Assembly (NCBI RefSeq): GCF_011764425.1
Contig: NZ_BLPF01000002.1
Coordinates: 2,356,997 to 2,420,996, forward strand
Reading direction: 5' to 3'
Length of the DNA stretch: 64,000 bases
Source of the DNA: Phytohabitans houttuyneae
GTDB lineage: Bacteria > Actinomycetota > Actinomycetes > Mycobacteriales > Micromonosporaceae
Within the stretch, counting starts at the first letter, position 1. Each line of letters begins with the position of its first letter. This document shows positions 27,905-35,562 of this stretch, in pieces. The notes beneath the pieces were generated by a model. The model made no database searches. It saw only the letters and a program-made list of their open reading frames with translations, and was not told the origin of the DNA. Both the position numbers and the translations under genes were made by a program.

Positions 27905-28984
27905 TCAGCCGACCCGGCGGATCGCGGGCGCGCCCGCGCCGGACCGGGCGGCCGCCAGTGCCAGCCCGAGCAGGGCGGTGGCCACGCCGGCGAGGAAGAA
28001 GACGGACAGGGCCGGGAGGGCGAGCCACTCCCAGAACGGGTGCGGGATCGGGTGCGGCTCGTCGAGGTGGTGGTCGACCATCGACGGCAGCGCGACCGCC
28101 GACGGCGCCCACCAGAAGAAGAGCGTGGCGGCCAGGCACAGGACCGGCCCCACCCGGCCCTCGGTGCGGCGGCTGGCCCAGCCGAACAGCAGCCAGGCCA
28201 GCGCGGCGCCGAGCAGGCCGCCCGCGACGCCCGCCGGGAGCACGGCCGGCGGCGGGGTCCGCTGCAGGCCCACCGACAGGTACGGCGCGGCCGCGTCGAC
28301 CCGCGGCTCGGTGAACGTGGCGGTCAGGACCGTGTCGCCACGCCCCGCGGTCACCGTGGTCATCGTGATCCTGGCCATCGCGGCGCACATCTTGTCGGTG
28401 CAGCTCTCGTAGGCGTCGGCGGACCGCGGATGGATCCGCCAGCCGGCGTGCCGCAGGCGCGCCTCCGCGCGGGTGACCGCCGCCGCGGCCGGCATCGGCG
28501 GCGCACCGGTCGCGTTGGCGGTGCCGGTGGCCTGGCTGTACTCCCCGCCGTCGGGAAACACGATGTGGTTGAGGTTTTCCAGCCGGACCCGCTGGCTGTA
28601 GAAGGTGAACAGCGCCGGCGCGACCTGGATGTCGGTGAACCGGTGCTCCGGCGCCACCTCGGCGAGGATCGCGGCCGTCTCGGCCCGGTCGGGCATCGGG
28701 CGGGCGGTCTCCCAGGCCAGGCGCGTGGCGACAGCCGCGCCGAACAGGCCGCAGATCGTGGCGGTGAGCGCCGCCCACACCACCACGGTGCGGCTGGCCG
28801 GCCGGCCGAGGCGGGCCCGCAGGCCGTGGCGCACGAGGTTGGCCGCCTCGCGGAGCGTGGGCCGGGTGCGGCCGGGCGGCGCGGCGTCCATCAACAGGCC
28901 GACCATCTCCTCGCCGCGGGACCGGCGGTACGCGCGGGGGTAGGTGAAAAGCAGGCGCTGGTAGCGGCGCTCGAGGTGGCTCAC
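27905..28984 (-). CDS. Integral membrane protein co-transcribed with PadR regulator
   Basis: 359 residues. The N-terminus LERRYQRLLFTYPRAYRRSRGEEMVGLLMDAA is a short cytoplasmic motif common to actinomycete membrane proteins encoded next to PadR regulators. One membrane helix follows (VVVWAALTATICGLFGAAV), then an extracellular domain of about 150 residues containing one Cys pair (YESCTDKMCAAM), and three further helices at the C-terminus. It starts 26 bp after the PadR stop. Function unknown. Confidence 0.75.
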   Translation of the reverse strand: MSHLERRYQRLLFTYPRAYRRSRGEEMVGLLMDAAPPGRTRPTLREAANLVRHGLRARLGRPASRTVVVWAALTATICGLFGAAVATRLAWETARPMPDRAETAAILAEVAPEHRFTDIQVAPALFTFYSQRVRLENLNHIVFPDGGEYSQATGTANATGAPPMPAAAAVTRAEARLRHAGWRIHPRSADAYESCTDKMCAAMARITMTTVTAGRGDTVLTATFTEPRVDAAAPYLSVGLQRTPPPAVLPAGVAGGLLGAALAWLLFGWASRRTEGRVGPVLCLAATLFFWWAPSAVALPSMVDHHLDEPHPIPHPFWEWLALPALSVFFLAGVATALLGLALAAARSGAGAPAIRRVG

Positions 28985-29010
28985 TGCCGGGCGTCCCTTC
29001 TGGAGAGTGG

Positions 29011-29343
29011 TCAGCTCGTCGCCGGGCGGTGGGCGGCGCGCAGCCGCGTGCGCGCGGCGGTGGCCAGCTGCTGCAGCCGCGTGGCCTCCGCGTCCAGCGC
29101 GGTCAGGCCCTCGGCGGTGAGCCGGTAGTAACGCCGCAGCCGGCCGTCGACCCGCTCGTCGCGCTCGTGCGCCACGAGCCCTTCGGCGGCCAGCCGGTCC
29201 AGCGCCGTGTAGAGCGTGCCGGGCAGCAGCCGCACCCGTCCTTTGGAGACGGTCTCGACCTCCTGCAGGATGCCGTAGCCGTGGCGCGGCCCCTCGGCCA
29301 GCGCCGTGAGGATGAGGAACGTCGGCTCGCGCATCGCGGTCAC
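29011..29343 (-). CDS. PadR-family transcriptional regulator
   Basis: 110 residues from GTG 29343 (an ATG three codons in is possible). PTFLILTALAEGPRHGYGILQEVE, LLPGTLYTALDRLAAEGLV and RRYYRLTAEGLTAL are diagnostic. Upstream lies a palindromic operator (29351-29377), consistent with autoregulation together with the downstream membrane protein gene. Confidence 0.92.
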   Translation of the reverse strand: MTAMREPTFLILTALAEGPRHGYGILQEVETVSKGRVRLLPGTLYTALDRLAAEGLVAHERDERVDGRLRRYYRLTAEGLTALDAEATRLQQLATAARTRLRAAHRPATS

Positions 29344-29350
29344 GCCCCGG

Positions 29351-29377
29351 ACGATAGCTAATTGATCAATCTATCGT
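29351..29377. promoter_or_regulatory. PadR operator candidate
   Basis: ACGATAG (29351-29357) and CTATCGT (29371-29377) are perfect 7-bp inverted arms around the AT-rich palindrome ATTGATCAAT (29361-29370). It starts 7 bp upstream of the PadR GTG and is an AT island in a GC-rich region. Confidence 0.72.
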
Positions 29378-29448
29378 CAAGGCGCGTTTGTCGATCCACA
29401 CGATCGGGCATCCTCTACACACCCGACCCCCGGAAAGGAGCCCGCACG

Positions 29449-29625
29449 ATGGGCCTGATGTTTCGCAAGCGCAAGAAGATCGGCCCGCTGATCCTGAACT
29501 TCACGGAGAACGGCTACTCCTCGTGGAGCATCAAGATCGGACGCTGGTCGTGGAACTCGCGGGCCCGCGCGCACCGTGTCGACCTGCCCGGCCCGCTCTC
29601 GTGGAAGCAGGACAAGTCCCGCTGA
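29449..29625 (+). CDS. DUF4236 small protein
   Basis: 58 residues, ATG with GAAAGGAG 9 nt upstream. FRKRKKIGPLILNFTENGYSS and the closing SWSIKIGRWSWNSRARAHRV match the short DUF4236 proteins of actinomycetes. Basic, no membrane segment. It has its own strong terminator and diverges from padR. Function unknown. Confidence 0.8.
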   Translation: MGLMFRKRKKIGPLILNFTENGYSSWSIKIGRWSWNSRARAHRVDLPGPLSWKQDKSR

Positions 29626-29638
29626 TTCTCGGCGGAAT

Positions 29639-29672
29639 GGCCCTGGCCGCGGCCGCGGCCAGGGCCGTTTTT
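29639..29672 (+). terminator. Strong Rho-independent terminator
   Basis: GGCCCTGGCCGC, loop GGCC, GCGGCCAGGGCC (29639-29666), then GTTTTT. It lies 14 bp after the DUF4236 stop and also faces the minus-strand methyltransferase gene. Confidence 0.88.
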
Positions 29673-29681
29673 CGGCCCCGC

Positions 29682-30509
29682 TCAGGTCGCCGGCTTCTGC
29701 CCGACCGCGGCGAGCATGCCGGAGCGCCACGGCTCGCCGGCGAACGGGCCGACCGTCTCGTCCGGCCGCCACTCGGGCACCCACACCAGCCCCGGGTCGG
29801 CGACCGCCAAGCCGGCGAAGAACCGCTCGATCTCGGCGCGGGTGCGCAGGCCGACCGGCGTGGTCGTCTTCTTGTACGCCTCCTCGGCGCTGTCGAAGTC
29901 GTCCTTGCCCAGCCCGGCGAAGCCCTCCACAGAGGAGTGCGAGACGGCCAGCCAGCTGCCCGGCGCGACGGCGTCCAGCAGGGCGGCGACGTGCGGGTAC
30001 GCCTCCTCGCCGGGCACGAAGTGGAGCACCGAGACGAGCAGTACCGCCACCGGCTGGTCCAGGTCGACGACGCCGGCGGCCGGCTCCTCACGCAGCCGGG
30101 CCAGCAGCTCGTCCGGCTCGCGCAGGTCGGCGCGGAGCACGGTGGCGCGCGGGTCGCCGGCCAGCAGCTGCCGGCTGTGCGTCACCGCGATCGGGTCGAG
30201 GTCGATGTAGACGGTCGCGGCCGCGGGGTCGAGCTGCTGGGCGATCTCGTGCACGTTGCCGACGGTCGGGATGCCGGAGCCGACGTCGACGAACTGCCGT
30301 ACACCCGACGCGACCAGGAAGCGCACCGCCCGGCGCAGGAACGCGCGGTTGGCCTGCGCGATCCGCGGCAGGTCCGGGATCGCCGCGATCACCGCGTCGG
30401 CGGCCTGGCGGTCGGCGGCGAAGTTGTGGCCGCCGCCGAGGTAGTAGTCGTACATGCGGGCGGCGCTCGGCGTGTCGATGTCGACACCGCGTGCCCAGTC
30501 GCTCTCCAT
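29682..30509 (-). CDS. S-adenosyl methyltransferase of the DUF574 family
   Basis: 275 residues. SAARMYDYYLGGGHNFAADRQAAD at the N-terminus and FVDVGSGIPTVGNVHEIAQ (SAM motif I) followed by VYIDLDPIAVTHSRQLL define the actinobacterial S-adenosyl methyltransferase family (DUF574). The substrate is unknown. A paralogue with the same signatures lies at 49760-50557. It diverges from 30545-31585 over 35 bp. Confidence 0.88.
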   Translation of the reverse strand: MESDWARGVDIDTPSAARMYDYYLGGGHNFAADRQAADAVIAAIPDLPRIAQANRAFLRRAVRFLVASGVRQFVDVGSGIPTVGNVHEIAQQLDPAAATVYIDLDPIAVTHSRQLLAGDPRATVLRADLREPDELLARLREEPAAGVVDLDQPVAVLLVSVLHFVPGEEAYPHVAALLDAVAPGSWLAVSHSSVEGFAGLGKDDFDSAEEAYKKTTTPVGLRTRAEIERFFAGLAVADPGLVWVPEWRPDETVGPFAGEPWRSGMLAAVGQKPAT

Positions 30510-30544
30510 GTGCCCTCCACCCCCTGTGCGATACTCGCCCGATT

Positions 30545-31585
30545 ATGACCATGTACGCCCTGCTCATCTCGCCCGGCACCAACCGCGTCTACGCCGACTC
30601 CGCCGTCGACCTGACCCGCACCGAGCTGGCCCTGTTCAGCGACACGGTGCTCGGCGGTCGCATCGGCGAGGCGGAGGTGGCGACGGTCGGCGGCGTGCGG
30701 TACGTGACCTTCGAGGCCGACGCGCTGACCGAGCGTGACCTCGCCCTGCTCAGCAACATGTCCTCGGCCTTCGCGCTCTTCGAGCGGGTCGGTGACCTGC
30801 TGCGCCCGGTCGAGCTGCGCCGCCTCGACCGCTACGACGACGACCTGATCACCATCCAGAAGTACGCCGGCAAGACCAACGAGCAGTTCACCAAGCTGCT
30901 GCTCAACGCGACGCTGCTCGCCTCCGCGTGGGCCGGCGAGCTGCTGGAGCGGCGCTTCCGGGTGCTCGACCCGCTGTGCGGCCGGGGCACCACGCTCAAC
31001 CAGGCGCTGATGTACGGCTACGACGCGGCCGGCGTGGACCTCGACCAGAAGGACTTCGAGGCGTACCAGGCGTTCATCACCACCTGGCTCAAGCGCAAGC
31101 GGGTCAAGCACCGGGTGCTGGAGTCCGGCCCGGTGCGGCGCGAGCGGCAGGTGGTGGGGCGGCGGCTGCGGATCGAGTTCGCGCCGTCCAAAGAGGAGCA
31201 GAAGGCGGGCGCGGTCCAGCTGCTCGACGTGGTCAACGCGGACACCACGCGCGCCGGCGAGTTCTTCCGGCCGGCCACAGTGGACGTGGTCGTGGCCGAC
31301 GCGCCGTACGGGGTGCAGCACGGCAGCCGCACCCCCGCGAAGGGCCTGGCCCGCGACCCCCTCGCGCTGCTCGCGGCGGCCGCGCCGGTCTGGGCCGGGC
31401 TGCTGCGCCCGGGTGGGGCGCTGGGCGTCTCGTGGAACACGTACGTGGCGCGGCGGGAGGACGCCGCCGAGGCGCTCGCCAAGGCCGGGCTGGACGTGCG
31501 CGAGGAGGGACCCTGGTCGCGGCTGCGGCACCGGGTCGACCAGGCCATCGTCCGCGACGTGCTGGTCGCGACGAAGCCGGCCTGA
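30545..31585 (+). CDS. TRM11/UPF0020-like SAM-dependent nucleic acid methyltransferase
   Basis: 346 residues. The N-terminal half contains THUMP-like beta structure (YALLISPGTNRVYADSAVDL). The Rossmann part has VLDPLCGRGTTLNQALMYG as motif I, AAGVDLDQKDFEAY and the catalytic DAPYGVQHG (an N/D-PPY-type motif) followed by LRPGGALGVSWNTYV. This order is that of Trm11-like N2-guanine methylases and related RNA or DNA methyltransferases. The target base and nucleic acid cannot be decided here. Confidence 0.75.
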   Translation: MTMYALLISPGTNRVYADSAVDLTRTELALFSDTVLGGRIGEAEVATVGGVRYVTFEADALTERDLALLSNMSSAFALFERVGDLLRPVELRRLDRYDDDLITIQKYAGKTNEQFTKLLLNATLLASAWAGELLERRFRVLDPLCGRGTTLNQALMYGYDAAGVDLDQKDFEAYQAFITTWLKRKRVKHRVLESGPVRRERQVVGRRLRIEFAPSKEEQKAGAVQLLDVVNADTTRAGEFFRPATVDVVVADAPYGVQHGSRTPAKGLARDPLALLAAAAPVWAGLLRPGGALGVSWNTYVARREDAAEALAKAGLDVREEGPWSRLRHRVDQAIVRDVLVATKPA

Positions 31586-31860
31586 GCGGCCGCTCACCCG
31601 CCTGAGTCGCCGCTCACCTGCCTGAGCCACCACGTCGCCCGGCGCCAGTCCGCCCGCGCCGCGCCAAAGCCGGCCAACGGCGCGAGCCGGCCTGCGGCCA
31701 AAAGCCGCTCCGCGGCCAAAGCCGGTCAGCGGTAGGAGCCGGTCCGGGCACGAGCCGGTCCGCGGCCAAAGCCAGTCAGCGGCGGGGTCGGTCAGCGGCC
31801 CAAGCCGGTCAGCGGCCTAAGCCGGTCAGCAGCCGGAAGCCGGTCAAAGGCGGGAGCCGG
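31586..31860. repeat. Degenerate tandem repeat, 17-20 bp unit
   Basis: From about 31650 the sequence consists of imperfect units of the type AAGCCGGTCAGCGGCC, about ten of them with varied spacers, running up to the end of the LtrA-type gene. The preceding 60 bp repeat CGCTCACCCGCCTGAG-like text. No gene is visible. Confidence 0.7.
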
Positions 31861-33069
31861 TCAGCGGTCGCGGAGAAAGGCCATCGGGTCGGCGTCGACG
31901 CGGCCGAGCCGGTCGCGGCGCAGCACCGTGACGAGCACCGCCGCGCCGACCGCCCAGGCCGCGGCGGCCACGACGACGCCGGGTGCGGGCAGCACCAGGC
32001 CCAGCAGCGCGAGGCAGACGGTCGCGGCGGTGGCCAGCAGCCGCAGGAGCCGGACCCAGGCGCTGCGCGCCGGCGAGGAGAAGGCGCGGGTGCCGCCGAA
32101 GTAGACCGCCATGCCCACCGTGACGAACCAGGGCGCCGTGCCCGGCGGGTCCTCGTGCAGCGACAGGTCGACGCTGGCCGCGATCAGCAGCAGCGAGAAC
32201 GCCGGCAGCAGGTGGCCGCCCGCGTAGAGCGAGTAGGCCAGCGCCGGGTTGCCGCCGGAGAGGCGCAGCAGCCGCTCGTTGACGTCGGCGGCGGAGTCGA
32301 AGTACACCCACCACAGCGCCGCGGCCAGCACGAACCCGCCGGAGACGCTCAGCCAGTAGCCGGTGTCCTGGTGTTGGCGGCCGACCGCGGCGACACCCAC
32401 GGCGATCACCAGCTCGCCGAGCAGGATGATCATGAAGAGGCCGAAGCGTTCGGCCAGGTGCCCGGCGTCGACCGCGAGGCGGGCGTTCGCCGGCGGCTTG
32501 AACAGCGCCCGCAGCCGCGCCGTCCGGCTCCGCTCGCGCGGCTGGTCGCGGCGGTCGCCGAGCAGCAGGAAGCCGGCCTCCTGCACGAGCGCGACCGCCC
32601 ACAGCACGTAGCACCACGGCCCGTCGAGCGCGGCCGACAGCGCGAAGATCGCCGCGGACGCCAGGTAGCTCCAGCCGGTGCGCCGCGCCTCCGGCCCGGA
32701 CCGCCCGCCGAGCAGGAACGCCACGGCCAGCACGAGCCGCGCGCCGGCCAGCGCCAGCGCGAACCCGGCCGGGTGCCGCTCGAACGCGTGGTGCGCCTGG
32801 GTGGCCGCGATGGCGCACGGGATGGTGCCGGCGAGCACGAGCAGCCGGTACGTGGCGAGGCGGTCGTCACCCTGCCGGTTGTAGAGGACCGCGAAGCCGA
32901 TCCAGGTCCACCACAGCGTGGCGAACAGTCCCAGCGCGCCGAAGACGCGGGCCCAGTCGGGCTCCTCGACGATCCCGTGCGCCACCTCGCGCATCGCGAA
33001 CACAAAGATCAGGTCGAAGTACAGCTCCACCCAGCTGACCCTTTTGCCGCGAACTTCCGACTCGCCCAC
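31861..33069 (-). CDS. Low temperature requirement A (LtrA) family membrane protein
   Basis: About 402 residues from the GTG at 33069 (an in-frame GTG at 33084 is possible). VSWVELYFDLIFVFAMREVAH is the LtrA signature, followed by around twelve hydrophobic helices, including FGLFMIILLGELVIAVGVAAV and a WWVYFDSAADV loop. First named in Listeria; biochemical role unknown. The gene end runs into the tandem repeat block. Confidence 0.87.
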   Translation of the reverse strand: MGESEVRGKRVSWVELYFDLIFVFAMREVAHGIVEEPDWARVFGALGLFATLWWTWIGFAVLYNRQGDDRLATYRLLVLAGTIPCAIAATQAHHAFERHPAGFALALAGARLVLAVAFLLGGRSGPEARRTGWSYLASAAIFALSAALDGPWCYVLWAVALVQEAGFLLLGDRRDQPRERSRTARLRALFKPPANARLAVDAGHLAERFGLFMIILLGELVIAVGVAAVGRQHQDTGYWLSVSGGFVLAAALWWVYFDSAADVNERLLRLSGGNPALAYSLYAGGHLLPAFSLLLIAASVDLSLHEDPPGTAPWFVTVGMAVYFGGTRAFSSPARSAWVRLLRLLATAATVCLALLGLVLPAPGVVVAAAAWAVGAAVLVTVLRRDRLGRVDADPMAFLRDR

Positions 33070-33108
33070 CCGCAGATTGTGCACCGCGCGGCGGGGAAGT
33101 TCGGTTAA

Positions 33109-33128
33109 CTGACCGAGCAGACAGTCAG
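33109..33128. promoter_or_regulatory. Possible operator upstream of quinone reductase
   Basis: CTGAC (33109-33113) and GTCAG (33124-33128) are inverted with a 10-bp spacer, embedded in GACCGAGCAGACAGTCAG. It overlaps the region just upstream of AGGAGG. This is a TetR-like arrangement, but no TetR gene is in the window. Confidence 0.4.
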
Positions 33129-33139
33129 GAGGAGCGCCG

Positions 33140-34156
33140 ATGAGAGCGGTGGTGTACACCCGTACCGGAGACCCGTCCGTCCTGGAGGTCGCCGACCGGC
33201 CGGTGCCCGAGCCCGGTCCCGGCGAGGTGCTGGTGCGGGTCGCGGTGTCCGGTGTCAACCCGACCGACTGGAAGTCGCGCCGCGCCGGCTCCGCGCCGCC
33301 CGGCGGCTGGCAGATCCCCAACCAGGACGGCGCGGGCGTGGTCGAGGCGGTCGGCGAGGGCGTCGACGCCGCACTGACCGGCGAGCGCGTGTGGCTCTGG
33401 GAGGCGGCGTGGCAGCGCCCGTGGGGCACCGCCGCCGAGTACACGCTGGTGCCCGCCCGCCAGGCCGTGCGGCTCGGCCCCGCCTCCTTCGACCTCGGCG
33501 CGAGCCTCGGCATCCCGTTCCTGACCGCGCACCGCTGCCTGACCGCCGGCGAGTCGATGCCCGACCGGATCAACGCCGGCGCCATGGACGGGCGGTTCGT
33601 GCTGGTGCAGGGCGGCGCCGGCGCGGTCGGCAACGCCGCCATCCAGCTCGCCCGGTGGGCCGACGCCACGGTCATCGCCACGGTCAGCGGCCCGGAGAAG
33701 GCCCAGCTCGCCGCCGCGGCGGGCGCCGACCACGTGATCGACTACCGGCGGCAGGACGTGGTGGCCGAGGTCCGGCGGATCTCCCCGCGCGGGGTGGACG
33801 CGGTGGTCGAGGTCGCGCCGGCCGCCAACGCCGAGGTCGACGCCCAGGTGGTCGCGGCGGACGCGTGCGTCGCGGTGTACGCCGACGACGGCACCGGATC
33901 GCTGACGCTGCCGGTGCGCCCGCTCATGGTCCCGAACGCGCGCTGGCAGTTCGTGCTGGTCTACACGCTGCCGGAGGCGGCCAAGGCCAAGGCGGTCTAC
34001 GACGTGGCGGCCGCGGCGGCGGAGGGCGTGCTGCGGGTCGGTCCGGAGGCCGGGCTGCCGCTGCACCACTACCCGCTGGACGAGGCGGCCGCCGCGCACG
34101 CCGCGGTCGAGGGCGGTGCGGTGGGAAAGGTGCTGATCCTGACGAGCGACGCGTGA
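33140..34156 (+). CDS. NADPH:quinone reductase (MDR superfamily)
   Basis: 338 residues, ATG after AGGAGG. GroES-like fold (VAVSGVNPTDWKSRRAG, QDGAGVVEAVGEGV) and Rossmann motif VQGGAGAVGNAAIQLAR, then AGADHVIDYRRQDV. No zinc ligands. The protein resembles zeta-crystallin-type reductases that reduce quinones by one or two electrons. It diverges from the LtrA gene over 70 bp. Confidence 0.88.
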   Translation: MRAVVYTRTGDPSVLEVADRPVPEPGPGEVLVRVAVSGVNPTDWKSRRAGSAPPGGWQIPNQDGAGVVEAVGEGVDAALTGERVWLWEAAWQRPWGTAAEYTLVPARQAVRLGPASFDLGASLGIPFLTAHRCLTAGESMPDRINAGAMDGRFVLVQGGAGAVGNAAIQLARWADATVIATVSGPEKAQLAAAAGADHVIDYRRQDVVAEVRRISPRGVDAVVEVAPAANAEVDAQVVAADACVAVYADDGTGSLTLPVRPLMVPNARWQFVLVYTLPEAAKAKAVYDVAAAAAEGVLRVGPEAGLPLHHYPLDEAAAAHAAVEGGAVGKVLILTSDA

Positions 34157-34219
34157 GTGCTCTGGCGCGGTGGCCGGTCCCCGCCCATACTGGCGGCCTC
34201 CGAGAAGAGGGAGGTCCGG

Positions 34220-34330
34220 ATGAGCCGACGCGCACGCACCTGGCTGCTCGCCGTCCTCACCGCCGCCACCACCGGCACCGCGGTGCTGCTGGCGACGGCG
34301 GCGCAGGCCGGCATCCAGGGCAGCGGCTGA
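34220..34330 (+). CDS. 36-residue secreted micropeptide
   Basis: ATG 10 nt after GAGGGAGG. The peptide begins MSRRARTWLLAVLTAATTG and is almost entirely signal-like: two Arg pairs, a hydrophobic core, and an AQA-G cleavage candidate, leaving GIQGSG as the mature tail. A perfect stem-loop follows 12 bp after the stop. The strong ribosome site and the dedicated terminator argue that it is translated. Role unknown; it may be a signalling peptide or a small membrane protein. Confidence 0.6.
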   Translation: MSRRARTWLLAVLTAATTGTAVLLATAAQAGIQGSG

Positions 34331-34341
34331 GTCGCCGCCCC

Positions 34342-34372
34342 GGCGGACCCGACCCGCGCGGCCGGGTCCGCC
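34342..34372. terminator. Bidirectional hairpin between convergent genes
   Basis: GGCGGACCCG (34342-34351) and CGGGTCCGCC (34363-34372), a perfect 10-bp stem with an 11-nt loop, without a T run. It lies between the micropeptide stop and the glycosyltransferase stop. Confidence 0.7.
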
Positions 34373-34376
34373 ACGC

Positions 34377-35501
34377 TCAGTAGCCGATGCCCGAGCGGCG
34401 GCCGGCCAGCGGGCCGGCGGCGGCGCGGCGCGGATCGGTCAGGTCGTAGACGGCCTGCAGGACCTCCTCGACCGGCACGTCGTCCACAAAGGAGTCACTG
34501 TGGACGCAGCCGCCGCCGTCGCGCGCCGGGTAGATGTCGCGCGTGCAGTCCGCCCCGCACACCGGGCAGTGCACGCGCCAGGACGGGATCGGGCGGTGGC
34601 GGCCGCGGAAGGGCGGCGCGCTGTTGACGAGGTTGCCGGCCCAGTAGACACCCACGCTCGGCGTGCCCACGGCGGTGGCCAGATGCAGCGGGCCGGTGTC
34701 GTTGGCGACGATCGCGGCCGAGCCGGCCAGCAGGCCCACCAGCCCGCCGAGGGACAGCTCGCCGGCGAGCGTGCGGACGCGCCGGTCCACCGCGCCGACC
34801 CGCGCCACGACATCCCCTTCGTCCGCGGTGCCGGTCACCACAGGCTCGTACCCCCGTGAAATGAGCGCGCGCGCGACGAGCCCGAAGCGGCCGGCGGACC
34901 AGCGCCGCCGCGGATCTGTCGCCCCCGGGTGGATGACCACCCGGCGCCGCGACGGCGCCCCCGCGACCCGGCGGGCCTCGGCCACGTCGGCGGCGGTGAC
35001 CGCGAGCGCGGGCTCGACGGTGACCGGCGCGGCGCCGACGAGCCCGACCACCTCCAGGTAGCGGGCGACCTCGGACTGGTAGTAGGCGTACGGGACCCAG
35101 CGGTCCAGCGGCGGGCTGCCCGGCGCGCGCAGGCCGGCGGTGACGCGGGCGCCGAGCGCGGCGACGATCCGGTTGCTCGTGCGGCCGCCGCCGTGCAGCT
35201 GCACGGCGAGGTCGAAGGGGGCGGTGCGGGCGTTCGCCAGGAAGTCCCCGACCGGCACGGACGCCTCGCCCGGCCCCGGCGGCCGCAGCCCCTCGACCGG
35301 CGGCAGGATCGCCACGCCGTCGACCGGGCCGGGGCGGCCGGTGAGCAGCTCCGCGTGCAGCGGGCCGCCGAGCAGGACGATCTCGGCGGCGGGGTACGCC
35401 GCCCGCAGCGCGTCGAGCGCCGGCAGCGCGAACACCAGGTCGCCGAGCGCGTTGGCGCGCAGGACCGCGATGCGTCCGACGCCGTCGATGAGGCCGCCCA
35501 T
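34377..35501 (-). CDS. Glycosyltransferase family 9 (heptosyltransferase-like)
   Basis: 374 residues. IAVLRANALGDLVFALPALDALRAAYP is the GT9 N-terminal motif; the C-terminal domain has VVIHPGATDPRRRW and IVANDTGPLHLATAVGTPSVGVYWAG (nucleotide-sugar site). A CPVCGADC cluster with a later CVHS could hold a metal. The GT-B fold adds a heptose or other sugar to a surface glycan. It diverges over 61 bp from the HldE-type gene, which fits use of an activated heptose. Confidence 0.88.
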   Translation of the reverse strand: MGGLIDGVGRIAVLRANALGDLVFALPALDALRAAYPAAEIVLLGGPLHAELLTGRPGPVDGVAILPPVEGLRPPGPGEASVPVGDFLANARTAPFDLAVQLHGGGRTSNRIVAALGARVTAGLRAPGSPPLDRWVPYAYYQSEVARYLEVVGLVGAAPVTVEPALAVTAADVAEARRVAGAPSRRRVVIHPGATDPRRRWSAGRFGLVARALISRGYEPVVTGTADEGDVVARVGAVDRRVRTLAGELSLGGLVGLLAGSAAIVANDTGPLHLATAVGTPSVGVYWAGNLVNSAPPFRGRHRPIPSWRVHCPVCGADCTRDIYPARDGGGCVHSDSFVDDVPVEEVLQAVYDLTDPRRAAAGPLAGRRSGIGY

Positions 35502-35562
35502 CCTCTCCGGCTACCCGATCATTTCCGCGTTTATCCGGGCGTAGGAGTGGAAACCGGCGCGC

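Noticed and set aside
33140-34156. Zinc alcohol dehydrogenase assignment
   Set aside because: The structural and catalytic zinc cysteines of that group are absent; the quinone-reductase group fits.
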